A stretch of DNA of 64,000 bases from DASWJZ01 sp963739005 (GTDB taxonomy: Bacteria; Pseudomonadota; Alphaproteobacteria; Rhizobiales; Afifellaceae), in the NCBI GenBank assembly GCA_963739005.1, contig CAVTYQ010000002.1:1054001-1118000 (forward strand), given 5' to 3'. The translations under genes and the position numbers were made by a program. Positions within the stretch are counted from its first letter, which is position 1; each line of letters starts with the position of its first letter. The notes under the pieces were generated by a model that was not told the DNA's origin, did no database searches, and saw nothing but the letters and a program-made list of their open reading frames with translations. Positions 13,195 through 21,530 of the stretch are shown here, one piece after another.

Positions 13195-14726
13195 ATTTTG
13201 TTGAAAAAGTCGGCGTTGCTGGCGGTGTGAAGTCCTGATTCAGTCCTCTTGGGTGCAGGAGGATTCGGCGATGATGGGCGAGCGGTCGGTGATGCAGGAG
13301 GCGCTGTTCTATGAGTTCAGCCTGGATGGCCACGTCCCCTCCGAGCACCTGCTTCGCTCGATTGACCGCTTCGTCGACCTGTCGGGAATCCGGCAGCATC
13401 TTCGGTCCTTCTACAGCCCGATCGGCCGGCCCTCGATCGATCCCGAGCTGATGATCCGGATGCTGATAGTCGGTTACTGCTTCGGGATCCGCTCGGAACG
13501 GCGGCTGTGCGAGGAGGTGCATCTCAACCTCGCCTATCGCTGGTTCTGCCGGCTCGGCCTCGAGGGCGACGTCCCTGATCACTCGACCTTCTCGAAGACC
13601 CGCCACGGCCGCTTCCGCGACAGTGACCTTCTGCGCGAGCTGTTCGAGGCGACGGTCCGGCGCTGCATGGCGGAGGGCTTGGTCGGCGGCGAGGGCTTCG
13701 CCACCGACGCCAGCCTGATCCACGCCGACGCCAACCGCCAGCGCTCGACGGAAGAGTCGGACGATGTCGATTGGAACGCACTCGCCGCGAGCCGCCGGTC
13801 GGTGCGGGAGTACCTCGACACGCTTGATGATGCAGCCTGGGGCGCGGCGAGCCCAGTGAAGCCGAAGTTCGTGTCGAAGTCGGACCCGGCGGCGCAGTGG
13901 ACCGGCGCGATGAAGGGGCACGCCTTCTTCGCCTACGCCGCCAACTACCTCATCGATCTCGATCACGCCGTCATCGTCGATGTCGAGGCAAGTCGCGCCA
14001 TCCGCCAGGCCGAGGTCGGCGCTGCACGCACCATGATAGAACGCTCGGAGGACCGCTTCGGCCTCTATCCGGAGCGGCTCGCCGCCGACAGCGCCTATGG
14101 CTCCGCGGCCATGCTCGGCTGGCTCGTCCACGAGCGTGGCATCGAGCCCCACATCCCCGTCTTCGACAAGTCCGAACGTCGCGACGGCACCTTCGAGCGG
14201 GCGGACTTCCCCTATGACCACGAGCGCGATCTCTACACCTGTCCCGGCGGCAAGGAACTCAGGCAGTACCGCCGCCACTTTGCCGAGCCGCGGGACGGCG
14301 TGGACGACGAGGGCTTCATGCGCTACCGCGCCAGCAAGCGAGACTGCGATGCCTGTGCCCTCAAACCGCGCTGCTGCCCCAGGGCACCGGCGCGGAAGAT
14401 CCTCCGCTCGATCCATGAAGGCGCTCGCGACATGGCCCGCGCCATCTCGACCACCGACGCCTACGTCACTTCGCGACGCCAGAGGAAGAAGATCGAGATG
14501 CTGTTCGCCCACCTCAAGCGTATCCTGAGACTCGACCGGCTCCGATTACGAGGACCAAACGGCGCCCGCGACGAGTTCCACCTCGCAGCCACCGCCCAGA
14601 ACCTCAGGAAGCTCGCGAAGCTCATCCCGATGCCGGCATAGACGCTGGCGCGAGCGCCGACATCTTCGGTGACCTTACTGACCCGCCGCCGACAATCCGG
14701 GCAGCATCCGACTTCTTCAACACAAT
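13195..14726 (+). mobile_element. Complete IS1182-family insertion sequence
   Basis: About 1.53 kb with one transposase gene. Terminal inverted repeats are visible: left ATTTTGTTGAAAAAGTCGG (13195-13213) and, read inward from the right, ATTGTGTTGAAGAAGTCGG (14726-14708), 17 of 19 bases identical. No obvious target duplication. The right end lies 7 bases from the stop codon of the broken gene at 14733. Confidence 0.82.
13271..14641 (+). CDS. IS1182-family transposase
   Basis: About 456 residues. The N-terminal DUF772-type region (FYEFSLDGHVPSEHLLRSID…SIDPELMIRMLIVGYCFGIRSERRL) leads into a DDE catalytic domain (GFATDASLIHADAN, then LAADSAYGS, with the acidic residue near the C-terminal RRQRKKIEMLFAHLKRIL). 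A Cys cluster (CDACALKPRCCP) before the last part is usual in the family. AGGAGG at 13258-13263 favours the ATG at 13271; 13274 is possible. No stops or frameshifts. Confidence 0.92.
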   Translation: MMGERSVMQEALFYEFSLDGHVPSEHLLRSIDRFVDLSGIRQHLRSFYSPIGRPSIDPELMIRMLIVGYCFGIRSERRLCEEVHLNLAYRWFCRLGLEGDVPDHSTFSKTRHGRFRDSDLLRELFEATVRRCMAEGLVGGEGFATDASLIHADANRQRSTEESDDVDWNALAASRRSVREYLDTLDDAAWGAASPVKPKFVSKSDPAAQWTGAMKGHAFFAYAANYLIDLDHAVIVDVEASRAIRQAEVGAARTMIERSEDRFGLYPERLAADSAYGSAAMLGWLVHERGIEPHIPVFDKSERRDGTFERADFPYDHERDLYTCPGGKELRQYRRHFAEPRDGVDDEGFMRYRASKRDCDACALKPRCCPRAPARKILRSIHEGARDMARAISTTDAYVTSRRQRKKIEMLFAHLKRILRLDRLRLRGPNGARDEFHLAATAQNLRKLAKLIPMPA

Positions 14727-14732
14727 CGATGC

Positions 14733-15170
14733 CTAACGGACGTTCGCGGGAAAATCATTCATTGGAAGCGGAGCCTTGCCCATGCGCCAGCTATCCGATT
14801 TGAGGATCACACGCCGCCTTCGATACAACTCGAACGGTTTCAGCGGGCCTTCATCGTTAAAGTTCCGCGCGATTTGCTCGTAAAAGGCGCCCGCATCGTT
14901 CCAGAAGGCAACATTTACGAATGACTTGCAGTTGCCGAGCGATTCCGGATCCAGATGCCAAGTGATCTACGAAAATTCTCTTGGGGTCGCGACCTCGCTC
15001 AAGAATTCGCCGACGAGTTCGCCACGGTCCGCAACAGTCGCGTCCTCGCGCCAAAATCGCAGGAAGTCAGCGATCGAGGTTTCGTCCGGCTTAATTCGCC
15101 AGTGAATGAGAGCCACAATCACTTTGCCTACTCCCGAGAATCTATCCTTCGCCATAACCAGAGTATGCAT
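14733..15170 (-). pseudogene. Unknown protein gene interrupted by an in-frame TAG
   Basis: On the minus strand an open frame starts at 15170 (or the ATG at 15155, MAKDRFSGVGKVIVALIHW) and reaches PREFS, where a TAG occurs at 14967-14969. The same frame continues without further stops for 77 codons (ITWHLDPESLGNCKSFVN … WRMGKAPLPMNDFPANVR) to a TAG at 14733-14735. The second half has natural protein composition (Trp, Phe, Asn, Glu distributed normally), so both parts were most likely one protein of about 145 residues. I do not recognise the family. The 3' end lies next to the IS1182 right end and may have been changed by the insertion. Confidence 0.6.
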
Positions 15171-15297
15171 TGATTTTCGACGGTCGTGTTTCACGTTTCA
15201 GCGCATCTTGCCAACCTCCCTCCCCGGCAGCATCATCCGCGCCTAACAACCGCCGCGACTTCGGTCCAAAAACGCGGCGTTCGGGGAGGAATTTGCT

Positions 15298-16275
15298 ATG
15301 CAGAGCGGGCTTCAGCTCTCGCGCGACGATCTTCTTGACGCCTACCGCCGCATGCGCACCATCCGCGAGTTCGAGGAGCGCGTGCACGACGAGTTCTCCG
15401 CCGGCAACATTCCGGGCTTCGTGCACCTCTACGCCGGCGAGGAGGCGTCGGGCGTCGGCGTCTGCCTACATCTCGACGACCGCGACGCCATCGCCTCCAC
15501 GCATCGCGGCCACGGCCATTGCATCGCCAAGGGCTGCGATATCGACGGCATGATGCATGAGATTTTCGGGCGGAAGGACGGGCTTTGCGGCGGCAAGGGC
15601 GGGTCGATGCACATCGCCGATCTGTCGAAGGGGATGCTCGGCGCGAACGGCATCGTCGGCGCCGGCGCGCCGCTCGTCTGCGGCGCCGCGCTCGCCGCGA
15701 AGACGCTGAAGACCGGCGGCGTCGGCGTCTGCTTCTACGGCGACGGGGCGTCGAACCAGGGCGCGGTGCTCGAAAGCTACAATCTCGCGAAGATCTGGAA
15801 CCTGCCGATGGTCTTCGTCGCAGAGGACAACGGCTACGCGGAATCGACCGCGTCCTCCTGGTCGGTCGGTGGCAGCCAGGTCGGGCGCGGCACCGGCTTC
15901 GGCATACCGTCCCGCCAAGTGGATGGGCAGGATTTCTTCGCCGTCTACGAGGCGTCGGGCGAGGCGATCGAGCGCGCGCGGGCCGGCGAAGGCCCTTCGC
16001 TGCTGCATATGAAGCTCACGCGCTACTTCGGGCATTTCGAAGGAGACGCGATGACCTATCGCGCGCCCGACGAAGTGGCGAACGCGCGGGCGAACGCCGA
16101 TCCGTTGAAGATTTTCCGCCAGCGCGTGGTCGAGGCGTCGCTGCTTAAGCCGGATGATTTCGAGCGCGAGGACAAGGCGATCGTCTCATTGATCGCCGCG
16201 GCGGTGGCGAAGGCGAAATCCGCCGCCATGCCGACCGAGGCCGACCTGCTGACGGACGTCTATCTGAATTACTGA
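15298..16275 (+). CDS. acoA: Acetoin dehydrogenase E1 component, alpha subunit
   Basis: 325 residues, thiamine-diphosphate-dependent E1 alpha of the 2-oxoacid dehydrogenase type. Together with the beta subunit it cleaves acetoin oxidatively and hands the acetyl group to lipoamide on E2. The ThDP motif is complete: YGDGASNQG … VAEDNGY (GDG-x~25-N). The N-terminus (LLDAYRRMRTIREFEERVH, HLYAGEEASGVGVC, THRGHGHCIAKG) and GGKGGSMHI are typical. The sequence fits AcoA better than pyruvate dehydrogenase PdhA because acoC, with its lipoyl-hydrolase architecture, follows. GGGGAGGA lies just before the ATG. Confidence 0.88.
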   Translation: MQSGLQLSRDDLLDAYRRMRTIREFEERVHDEFSAGNIPGFVHLYAGEEASGVGVCLHLDDRDAIASTHRGHGHCIAKGCDIDGMMHEIFGRKDGLCGGKGGSMHIADLSKGMLGANGIVGAGAPLVCGAALAAKTLKTGGVGVCFYGDGASNQGAVLESYNLAKIWNLPMVFVAEDNGYAESTASSWSVGGSQVGRGTGFGIPSRQVDGQDFFAVYEASGEAIERARAGEGPSLLHMKLTRYFGHFEGDAMTYRAPDEVANARANADPLKIFRQRVVEASLLKPDDFEREDKAIVSLIAAAVAKAKSAAMPTEADLLTDVYLNY

Positions 16276-16282
16276 GGCATCC

Positions 16283-16380
16283 ACCCTCCCCCCTTGCGGG
16301 GGAGGGCAGGGAGGGGGGAAGGGTGCCGCGCGCGGCATGTTTCCCCCTCCCCTAACCCCTCCCCGCAAGGGGGAGGGGAA
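16283..16380. repeat. Pair of inverted CCCTCCCC palindromes between acoA and acoB
   Basis: Two G/C-rich hairpin units (about 16283-16326 and 16345-16380) each read CCCTCCCC…GCGGGGGAGGG or the reverse, and are inverted relative to one another. They fill most of the acoA-acoB gap. They resemble the unit at 8841-8880. In an operon they could reduce or process the transcript between the two genes. Confidence 0.6.
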
Positions 16381-16402
16381 CATTGTCGGGGAGGAAACGA
16401 GC

Positions 16403-17431
16403 GTGTCCAAGAAATCCTATCGCCAGGCGATCAACGAGGCGATCCGGCAGGAGATGCGGCGCGACCACCGCGTCATCATCATGGGCGAGGACATTTCCGG
16501 CGGCACCGGCGCGCCCGGCGACCAGGACGCCTGGGGCGGACCGCTCGGCGTCACCAAGGGGCTCCGCCCGGAATTCGGGCCGGAGCGCGTGCTCGATACG
16601 CACCTCGCCGAGATCTCCTTCGTCGGCGCGGCGGCGGGCGCGGCGGCGACCGGCTTGCGCCCGATCGTCGAGCTGATGTTCGTCGACTTCATGGGCGTCT
16701 GCTTCGACCAGATCTTCAACCAGGCGGCAAAGTTCCGCTACATGTTCGGCGGCAAGGCGGTGACCCCGATGGTGATCCGCACCATGTATGGCGCCGGCTT
16801 CCGCGCCGCCTCGCAGCATTCGCAGTGTCTCTATCCGATCTTCACGCATATCCCGGGGCTTAAGGTCGTGCTGCCGTCGAATGCCTATGAGGCGAAGGGC
16901 TTGCTGACGCAGGCGATCCGCGACGACGACCCCGTCGTCTTCTTCGAGCACAAGGCGATGTACGACGAGGAGATGGAGGTGCCGGACGAGGCCTACGCCA
17001 TCCCCTTCGGCGAGGCGAACGTCACCCGCGAGGGCGACGACGTGACGATCGTCGCCTTCGGCCGCATGGTGAACTTCGCCAACCAGGCCGCCGACAATCT
17101 GAAGAAGCGCGGCGTTGGTTGCACCGTGGTCGACCCGCGGACGACGTCGCCGTTGGATCGCCAGACGATCCTTGAAACTGTTGAGGAAACCGGCCGGCTC
17201 GTTGTGGTGGACGAGGCGCATCCGCGCTGCGGCATGGCGGCGGATATCGCCGGGCTGGTGGCCGAGCACGCTTTCGGCGCACTGAAAACCCCGATCAAGC
17301 TCGTCACCGCGCCGCACGCGCCCGTGCCCTTCTCGCCGGCGCTTGAGGATCTCTACATCCCGTCGGTCGCCAAGATCGAGGCGGCGGTGGCGGAGATCAT
17401 GGACTACGGGGCGAAGCAGGCGGCGGAGTAG
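16403..17431 (+). CDS. acoB: Acetoin dehydrogenase E1 component, beta subunit
   Basis: 342 residues, partner of AcoA in the alpha2beta2 E1 enzyme. Family segments are clear: SYRQAINEAIRQEMRRDHRV, MGEDISGGTG, FGPERVLDTHLAEISFVGAA, then the transketolase central and C-terminal domains (VVDPRTTSPLDRQTILETV, VVVDEAHPRCGMAADIAGL). The start is a GTG at 16403 with GGGGAGGAAA upstream; the longer frame from 16337 only reads the repeat sequence. The acoC start lies 9 bases after the stop. Confidence 0.88.
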   Translation: MSKKSYRQAINEAIRQEMRRDHRVIIMGEDISGGTGAPGDQDAWGGPLGVTKGLRPEFGPERVLDTHLAEISFVGAAAGAAATGLRPIVELMFVDFMGVCFDQIFNQAAKFRYMFGGKAVTPMVIRTMYGAGFRAASQHSQCLYPIFTHIPGLKVVLPSNAYEAKGLLTQAIRDDDPVVFFEHKAMYDEEMEVPDEAYAIPFGEANVTREGDDVTIVAFGRMVNFANQAADNLKKRGVGCTVVDPRTTSPLDRQTILETVEETGRLVVVDEAHPRCGMAADIAGLVAEHAFGALKTPIKLVTAPHAPVPFSPALEDLYIPSVAKIEAAVAEIMDYGAKQAAE

Positions 17432-17440
17432 GCGCGGCCG

Positions 17441-18553
17441 ATGTCCACGATCAAGCCGATCACCATGCCGAAATGGGGCCTCGCCATGGAGGAGGGCGTG
17501 CTCGCGCGCTGGGCCGTGGAGGAAGGCGCGGAGATCGCCGCCGGCCAGGAGATCATGGACATCGAGACGACCAAGATCGCCAACGTCTTCGAGAGCCCGG
17601 TCGCCGGCGTCTTGCGGCGGAAGGTGGTGCACGAGGGCGAGACCGTGCCGGTCGGCGCGCTTCTCGGCGTCGTCGCCGAGGCGGGCGTCGCCGATGCGGA
17701 GGTGGAGAGCTTCGTCGGCGCCTTCCTGGAGAATTTCAAGCCGGCGGAAAAGGGTGAAGCGGCGCCCGTCGCGGAGACGATCGACGCCGGCGGGCGGCGC
17801 ATTCGGAGACTCAAGGCCGGGCCGGATCAGGGCACGCCGATCCTGATGATCCACGGCTTCGGCGCCGACCATACGACCTGGATGTTCAACATGGCGGAGC
17901 TTTCCGAGGACCGCACCGTCCACGCGATCGACCTTCCCGGTCACGGCGGCTCGGAGAAGGACGTCGGCGACGGCTCGGTCGAAGCGCTCGCCGCGGCGGT
18001 CATCGCCTACATGGACGCGGCGGGGATTTCTTCCGCGCATCTCGTCGGCCATTCGCTCGGCGGCGCCGTCGCCGTCGAGATCGCCGCGGCCTCGCCCGGC
18101 CGCGCGACCGCGCTGACCCTCGTCGCCCCGGCGGGATTTGGGCAAGAGATCGCGCGGGATTTCATCGACGGCTTCATCGCCGAATCGCGCGCAAAGAAGC
18201 TTCGTCCCGTGCTCGAGATGCTCGTCGCCGATCCCGCCATGATCACGCACGACATGGTCGAGGACGTGCTCAAGTTCAAGCGCCTGGACGGCGCGCTCGC
18301 CGGCCTTTCCGCCATCGCCGCCGCCAACTTCCCCGCCGGCGCGCAACGCGCTTCCGTGCGCGAGAAGCTCGCCCAAATCGGTGTGCCGGTGCAGGTGGTC
18401 TGGGGTGAAGGCGACCGCGTTCTTCCCGCGCATCACGCCAACGATCTCCCCGCCTCCGTCAAGGTGACGAAGGTCGCCGATTCCGGCCACATCCCGCACA
18501 TGGAGAAGTCGGCGGAAGTGAACGCCGCGATCCGCGGCCACCATCCGGTCTGA
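17441..18553 (+). CDS. acoC: Acetoin dehydrogenase E2 component (lipoyl domain fused to alpha/beta hydrolase)
   Basis: 370 residues. Residues 1-78 form a lipoyl domain with the lipoylated Lys in IETTKIAN. After a linker, residues 125-370 form an alpha/beta-hydrolase domain with MIHGFGAD, the nucleophile elbow GHSLGGA and a terminal DSGHIPHMEK His. This architecture is that of Pseudomonas AcoC, where the hydrolase-like domain replaces the usual acyltransferase core. It accepts the acetyl group from E1 and forms acetyl-CoA. No acoD/lpd (E3), acoX or acoR gene is found nearby, so E3 must come from elsewhere. Confidence 0.88.
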   Translation: MSTIKPITMPKWGLAMEEGVLARWAVEEGAEIAAGQEIMDIETTKIANVFESPVAGVLRRKVVHEGETVPVGALLGVVAEAGVADAEVESFVGAFLENFKPAEKGEAAPVAETIDAGGRRIRRLKAGPDQGTPILMIHGFGADHTTWMFNMAELSEDRTVHAIDLPGHGGSEKDVGDGSVEALAAAVIAYMDAAGISSAHLVGHSLGGAVAVEIAAASPGRATALTLVAPAGFGQEIARDFIDGFIAESRAKKLRPVLEMLVADPAMITHDMVEDVLKFKRLDGALAGLSAIAAANFPAGAQRASVREKLAQIGVPVQVVWGEGDRVLPAHHANDLPASVKVTKVADSGHIPHMEKSAEVNAAIRGHHPV

Positions 18554-18614
18554 CTCCACGCGCGATCCCGCACCGGCCACCGCCGCATCCTGAGTGGCGA
18601 TCCGCGCAAGCCGC

Positions 18615-18656
18615 TTGCAATTACTTTGCGATCATGTATACTTTGCACTGCAAAGT
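18615..18656 (+). promoter_or_regulatory. Promoter with palindromic operator
   Basis: TTGCAA (18615-18620) and TATACT (18637-18642) are 16 bases apart. Overlapping the -10 and the start site is a perfect palindrome, ACTTTGCA-C-TGCAAAGT (18640-18656). A dimeric repressor bound there would block transcription. The winged-helix protein encoded two genes on (19275) is the obvious candidate, which would make this an autoregulated unit. The motif is seen; the regulator assignment is inferred. Confidence 0.65.
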
Positions 18657-18667
18657 TCGTGGGGGCG

Positions 18668-19288
18668 ATGATGCGCGACCTCGACAAAGCTCTCGCCGAT
18701 ATTCTGGCAATCCGCAGCCAACTGGCGGCGGCCACCGCCTTTCGCGGCTATGGGCCGGCGGCGCTCGCGGCGACCGGCGGGCTCGCCCTCTTGACCATGC
18801 TCGCGCAAGTCCTCTTGCTTAGCGATCCGACCGCGCATCCGTTTGTCTTCCTCTCCGGCTGGTTCGTGACGGCGGCGGTTTCCGCCGGTGTCATCTGGGT
18901 CGAGATGCGGGGGCGCTCGCGCCGCATCCATTCCGAGCTTGCCGACGCGCTGATCCACAACGCGGTCGAGCAGTTCCTGCCGTCAGGCGTGGCGGGCGTG
19001 GCGCTGGCCCTGGTCTTCGTGCGCTTCGCGCCGGAATCGCTCTGGATGGTTCCGGGGCTCTGGCAGATCCTGGTCAGCCTCGGAATCTTCGCATCGGTTC
19101 ACGCCCTGCCGCGCGGCGTCGCGCTCGGCGCAGCGTGGTACTTCGTCGCCGGCATCGGCGTGCTGATGCTCTCGAGCAGCGACCATGCGCTGTCGCCGTG
19201 GAGCATGGGTCTGCCTTTCGTGGTCGGCCAGCTGCTGCTCGCCTTGATCCTCCACCTCGCATCCGGGCCAAGCCATGCCGAAGACTGA
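18668..19288 (+). CDS. Integral membrane protein of unknown function
   Basis: About 206 residues. After a short cytoplasmic N-terminus (RDLDKALADILAIRSQLAA) there are about six hydrophobic segments, for example LAATGGLALLTMLAQVLLL, FVTAAVSAGVIWV, VAGVALALVFV, WQILVSLGIFAS and FVVGQLLLALILHLA. The ATG at 18668 and that at 18671 are both possible; GGGGG precedes them. The 3' end overlaps the regulator gene by 14 bases, so the two are translationally coupled. I do not recognise a transport or enzyme family. Confidence 0.65.
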   Translation: MMRDLDKALADILAIRSQLAAATAFRGYGPAALAATGGLALLTMLAQVLLLSDPTAHPFVFLSGWFVTAAVSAGVIWVEMRGRSRRIHSELADALIHNAVEQFLPSGVAGVALALVFVRFAPESLWMVPGLWQILVSLGIFASVHALPRGVALGAAWYFVAGIGVLMLSSSDHALSPWSMGLPFVVGQLLLALILHLASGPSHAED

Positions 19289-19649
19289 TCCCGCACCGTT
19301 CGCCTACGAGGGTCTCGACCGCGTCATCCACGAGAAGGCCAGGCTCGGCATGCTAACCTCGCTGATGACGCAGCCGAAGGGACTGGCCTTCGCCGATCTT
19401 CGCCGGCTTTGCGGCCTGACCGACGGCAATCTCAGCCGGCATCTGCAGGTGCTGCAGGAGGCCGGCCTGGTCGAGATCATCAAGGGCTATGAGGGCAATC
19501 GACCGCACACGACGTGCCGCCTGACGGCGCGCGGCCGACGCCGCTTTCTCGACTATCTCGCGATCCTGGAGAAGGTCGTTCGCGATGCCGCCGAAGCCGC
19601 CGGCGACGAGCGTGCGGCAAAGTCGAATCTGAAGGTGCGCCCCGCCTGA
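19275..19649 (+). CDS. Winged-helix transcriptional regulator (MarR/ArsR-like)
   Basis: 124 residues. A winged helix-turn-helix covers about residues 18-85: RLGMLTSLMTQ, FADLRRLCGLTDGNLSRHLQVLQEAGLVEIIKGYEG, and a C-terminal helix TARGRRRFLDYLAILEKVV for dimerisation. The family (HTH_34, winged helix DNA-binding) usually regulates its own operon. No metal-binding Cys cluster. It sits between the membrane protein and the cis-prenyltransferase and probably binds the palindrome at 18640-18656. Confidence 0.8.
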   Translation: MPKTDPAPFAYEGLDRVIHEKARLGMLTSLMTQPKGLAFADLRRLCGLTDGNLSRHLQVLQEAGLVEIIKGYEGNRPHTTCRLTARGRRRFLDYLAILEKVVRDAAEAAGDERAAKSNLKVRPA

Positions 19650-19681
19650 CGCCGGACCGAGCTTTTTTGCCAAGGGACTCT

Positions 19682-20395
19682 ATGATGCAAAGCTCTCTTT
19701 CATCCAAACTGCACGTCGCCATCATCATGGACGGGAACGGCCGCTGGGCCGCGGCCCGGGGGCTGCCGCGCAACGCCGGGCACAGAGAGGGCGTCGAAGC
19801 GATCCGCCGGGTCGTGGAGGCAGCGCCCGAGCAAGACGTCGGCACGCTGACGCTTTACGCCTTCTCCAGCGACAACTGGCGGCGACCGGAGGCGGAAGTC
19901 GCCGCACTCATGGGCCTGCTCAGGAAATACCTGCGCACCGAAACGGCCCGCCTCGCGCGGAGCGGCACACGCCTTGCGGTCATCGGCCGGAGGGATCGCC
20001 TGCCGGAAGGAATTGCCGACGAGATCGGACGCGCCGAAGCCGCGACGGCAGAAGGCAAGGTTCTCGATTTGCGTATTGCCGTCGACTACTCCGCCCGCGA
20101 TTCGATCCTGAAGGCCGCAGCCGCCGCCGCATCGCCTGGAGACCTGACCCGCGCCGGCTTCGCGCGCCTGGTGACGGGTGAAGACGAGCCGCGCGACGTC
20201 GACCTCGTCATCCGCACCAGCGGCGAAAGGCGGCTCTCCGATTTCCTGCTGTGGGAAAGCGCCTATGCCGAGCTGCACTTCACCGAAACGATGTGGCCCG
20301 ATTTCGGAGCGAAACATCTGGCGGAGGCGCTCGCCTCGTTCCACCGCCGCCAGCGCCGCTTCGGCGGCCTGCCGACATCCGCCGCAGCGGCCTGA
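19682..20395 (+). CDS. uppS: Isoprenyl transferase (undecaprenyl diphosphate synthase family)
   Basis: 237 residues, normal family length. Cis-prenyltransferases condense isopentenyl diphosphate on a prenyl primer to make the lipid carrier for cell-wall sugars. The active-site sequence IMDGNGRWA, the TLYAFSSDNWRRPEAEV segment and the C-terminal RTSGERRLSDFLLWE box with the pyrophosphate-binding Arg residues are all present. Start at the first of two adjacent ATGs (19682). The housekeeping uppS of Hyphomicrobiales normally lies in the frr-cdsA-dxr-bamA cluster, so this copy in a regulated unit is probably a second paralogue. Confidence 0.85.
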   Translation: MMQSSLSSKLHVAIIMDGNGRWAAARGLPRNAGHREGVEAIRRVVEAAPEQDVGTLTLYAFSSDNWRRPEAEVAALMGLLRKYLRTETARLARSGTRLAVIGRRDRLPEGIADEIGRAEAATAEGKVLDLRIAVDYSARDSILKAAAAAASPGDLTRAGFARLVTGEDEPRDVDLVIRTSGERRLSDFLLWESAYAELHFTETMWPDFGAKHLAEALASFHRRQRRFGGLPTSAAAA

Positions 20396-20447
20396 GCAAC
20401 CTCGGCGTCCATTTGGGCGGCCGCTTGCCCCCGGACCGGAGCAGAAT

Positions 20448-21422
20448 TCACCCGAGCTTGTAGTCGCGCGTCGCCTCCGGATCGTGCGTGTCGAACGGAA
20501 GCGCGGCGAGCTCGTCCCAAACGATCTCTGGGATCGGCCAGTCAGCCCATTCGAGCGTCTCTTGCACGCGCTCCGGCCTGCTCACGCCGCAGATCGTTGC
20601 GGCGATGCGCTTGTCGCGCATCGAGGACTGCAGCGCCGCCGCGCCCGGTGGAACGTCGTGCTTCGCGCAGACCACCTCAATGCGGCGGATCGGATCGAGC
20701 ATCTCGGGCGATGCCTCCTGATAGACGTAGCGCTTGTAGGCGGCGGAGCCCTTTGCCAGCACGCCGGCCGCATAGGGCGCGGCGTTGAAGACGGCGATCC
20801 CCTGGGAGACAGCGTAGTCGATCATCGGCTCGGCGTTGTGGTTCGCCAGCGTGAAGCGGTTGTGCGTGACTAGGCAGTCGAAGTCGAACTCGCTGAGGAT
20901 CGGCATCATGACGTCGACCCTTCCGGCGGCGAGGCCGACCGCCTTCGCCAAGCCCTCCTCCTTCATCTTGAACAGCTCGGCGATTGCGCCGCCCGGGCGC
21001 GTGACCTCTTCGAGCGGCGCGGCGTATTCCGGATCGTGCACATGCAGGATCTGCACGCGGTCGACGCCGAGCGCCTTGAGGCTCGCCTCAAGAGAGCGGC
21101 GCGCTTGGGCGGCGTCGAGACGGTTCGTCTCCGTGTCGCGGTCGAGCTTGGTCGCGAGCACGAATCCCGGCGGAAGCCCGCCGCGCTCGCGGACGACCGC
21201 GCCGATCCGTTCCTCGCTCCGCCCGAAGCCGTAGTTCCGTGAGGTGTCGAGGAACTTCATCGGCCCGTTGAAGACGGCTCGGATCGTCGCGCGCGCCCGC
21301 TCCTCGTCGACGGCGTATCCGTAGGTGTCCGGCATATTGCCGAGCCCCGACGTGCCGAACGCGATCTTCGGCACCGCGAGGCCGGTCCGCCCGAGAGGCA
21401 CCTTCTTTTCCGCCGCCGACAT
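20448..21422 (-). CDS. Aldo/keto reductase
   Basis: 324 residues, TIM-barrel NAD(P)H oxidoreductase. The tetrad is visible: Asp and Tyr in FLDTSRNYGFG, Lys in LATKLDRD and His in QILHVHDPE. The sequence resembles the L-fucose / D-threo-aldose 1-dehydrogenase branch (VPKIAFGTSGLGNM at the start). The actual sugar or aldehyde substrate cannot be told. The gene faces uppS tail to tail and is divergent from ggt with about 108 bases between them. Confidence 0.85.
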   Translation of the reverse strand: MSAAEKKVPLGRTGLAVPKIAFGTSGLGNMPDTYGYAVDEERARATIRAVFNGPMKFLDTSRNYGFGRSEERIGAVVRERGGLPPGFVLATKLDRDTETNRLDAAQARRSLEASLKALGVDRVQILHVHDPEYAAPLEEVTRPGGAIAELFKMKEEGLAKAVGLAAGRVDVMMPILSEFDFDCLVTHNRFTLANHNAEPMIDYAVSQGIAVFNAAPYAAGVLAKGSAAYKRYVYQEASPEMLDPIRRIEVVCAKHDVPPGAAALQSSMRDKRIAATICGVSRPERVQETLEWADWPIPEIVWDELAALPFDTHDPEATRDYKLG

Positions 21423-21530
21423 GCCGTCATCCCTTGTGGCTGTTTCATTCGCGCCGGGAGAATGGCTGCGACGCGGCGCTTTCGCAACGGCCGGTCCGGA
21501 ATATGATGGCCGAAGCCACGGGGGTCGAAG

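Noticed and set aside
14967..14969. In-frame TAG read as a recoded codon (pyrrolysine or other readthrough)
   Set aside because: No pyl genes or readthrough element are visible, and the gene sits beside mobile elements and other broken genes; a nonsense mutation is simpler.
16352..18580. A 742-codon open frame on the minus strand opposite acoB-acoC
   Set aside because: It is the antisense shadow of two clear genes in high-G+C DNA; its translation is rich in Arg, Gly, Asp and His without any domain.
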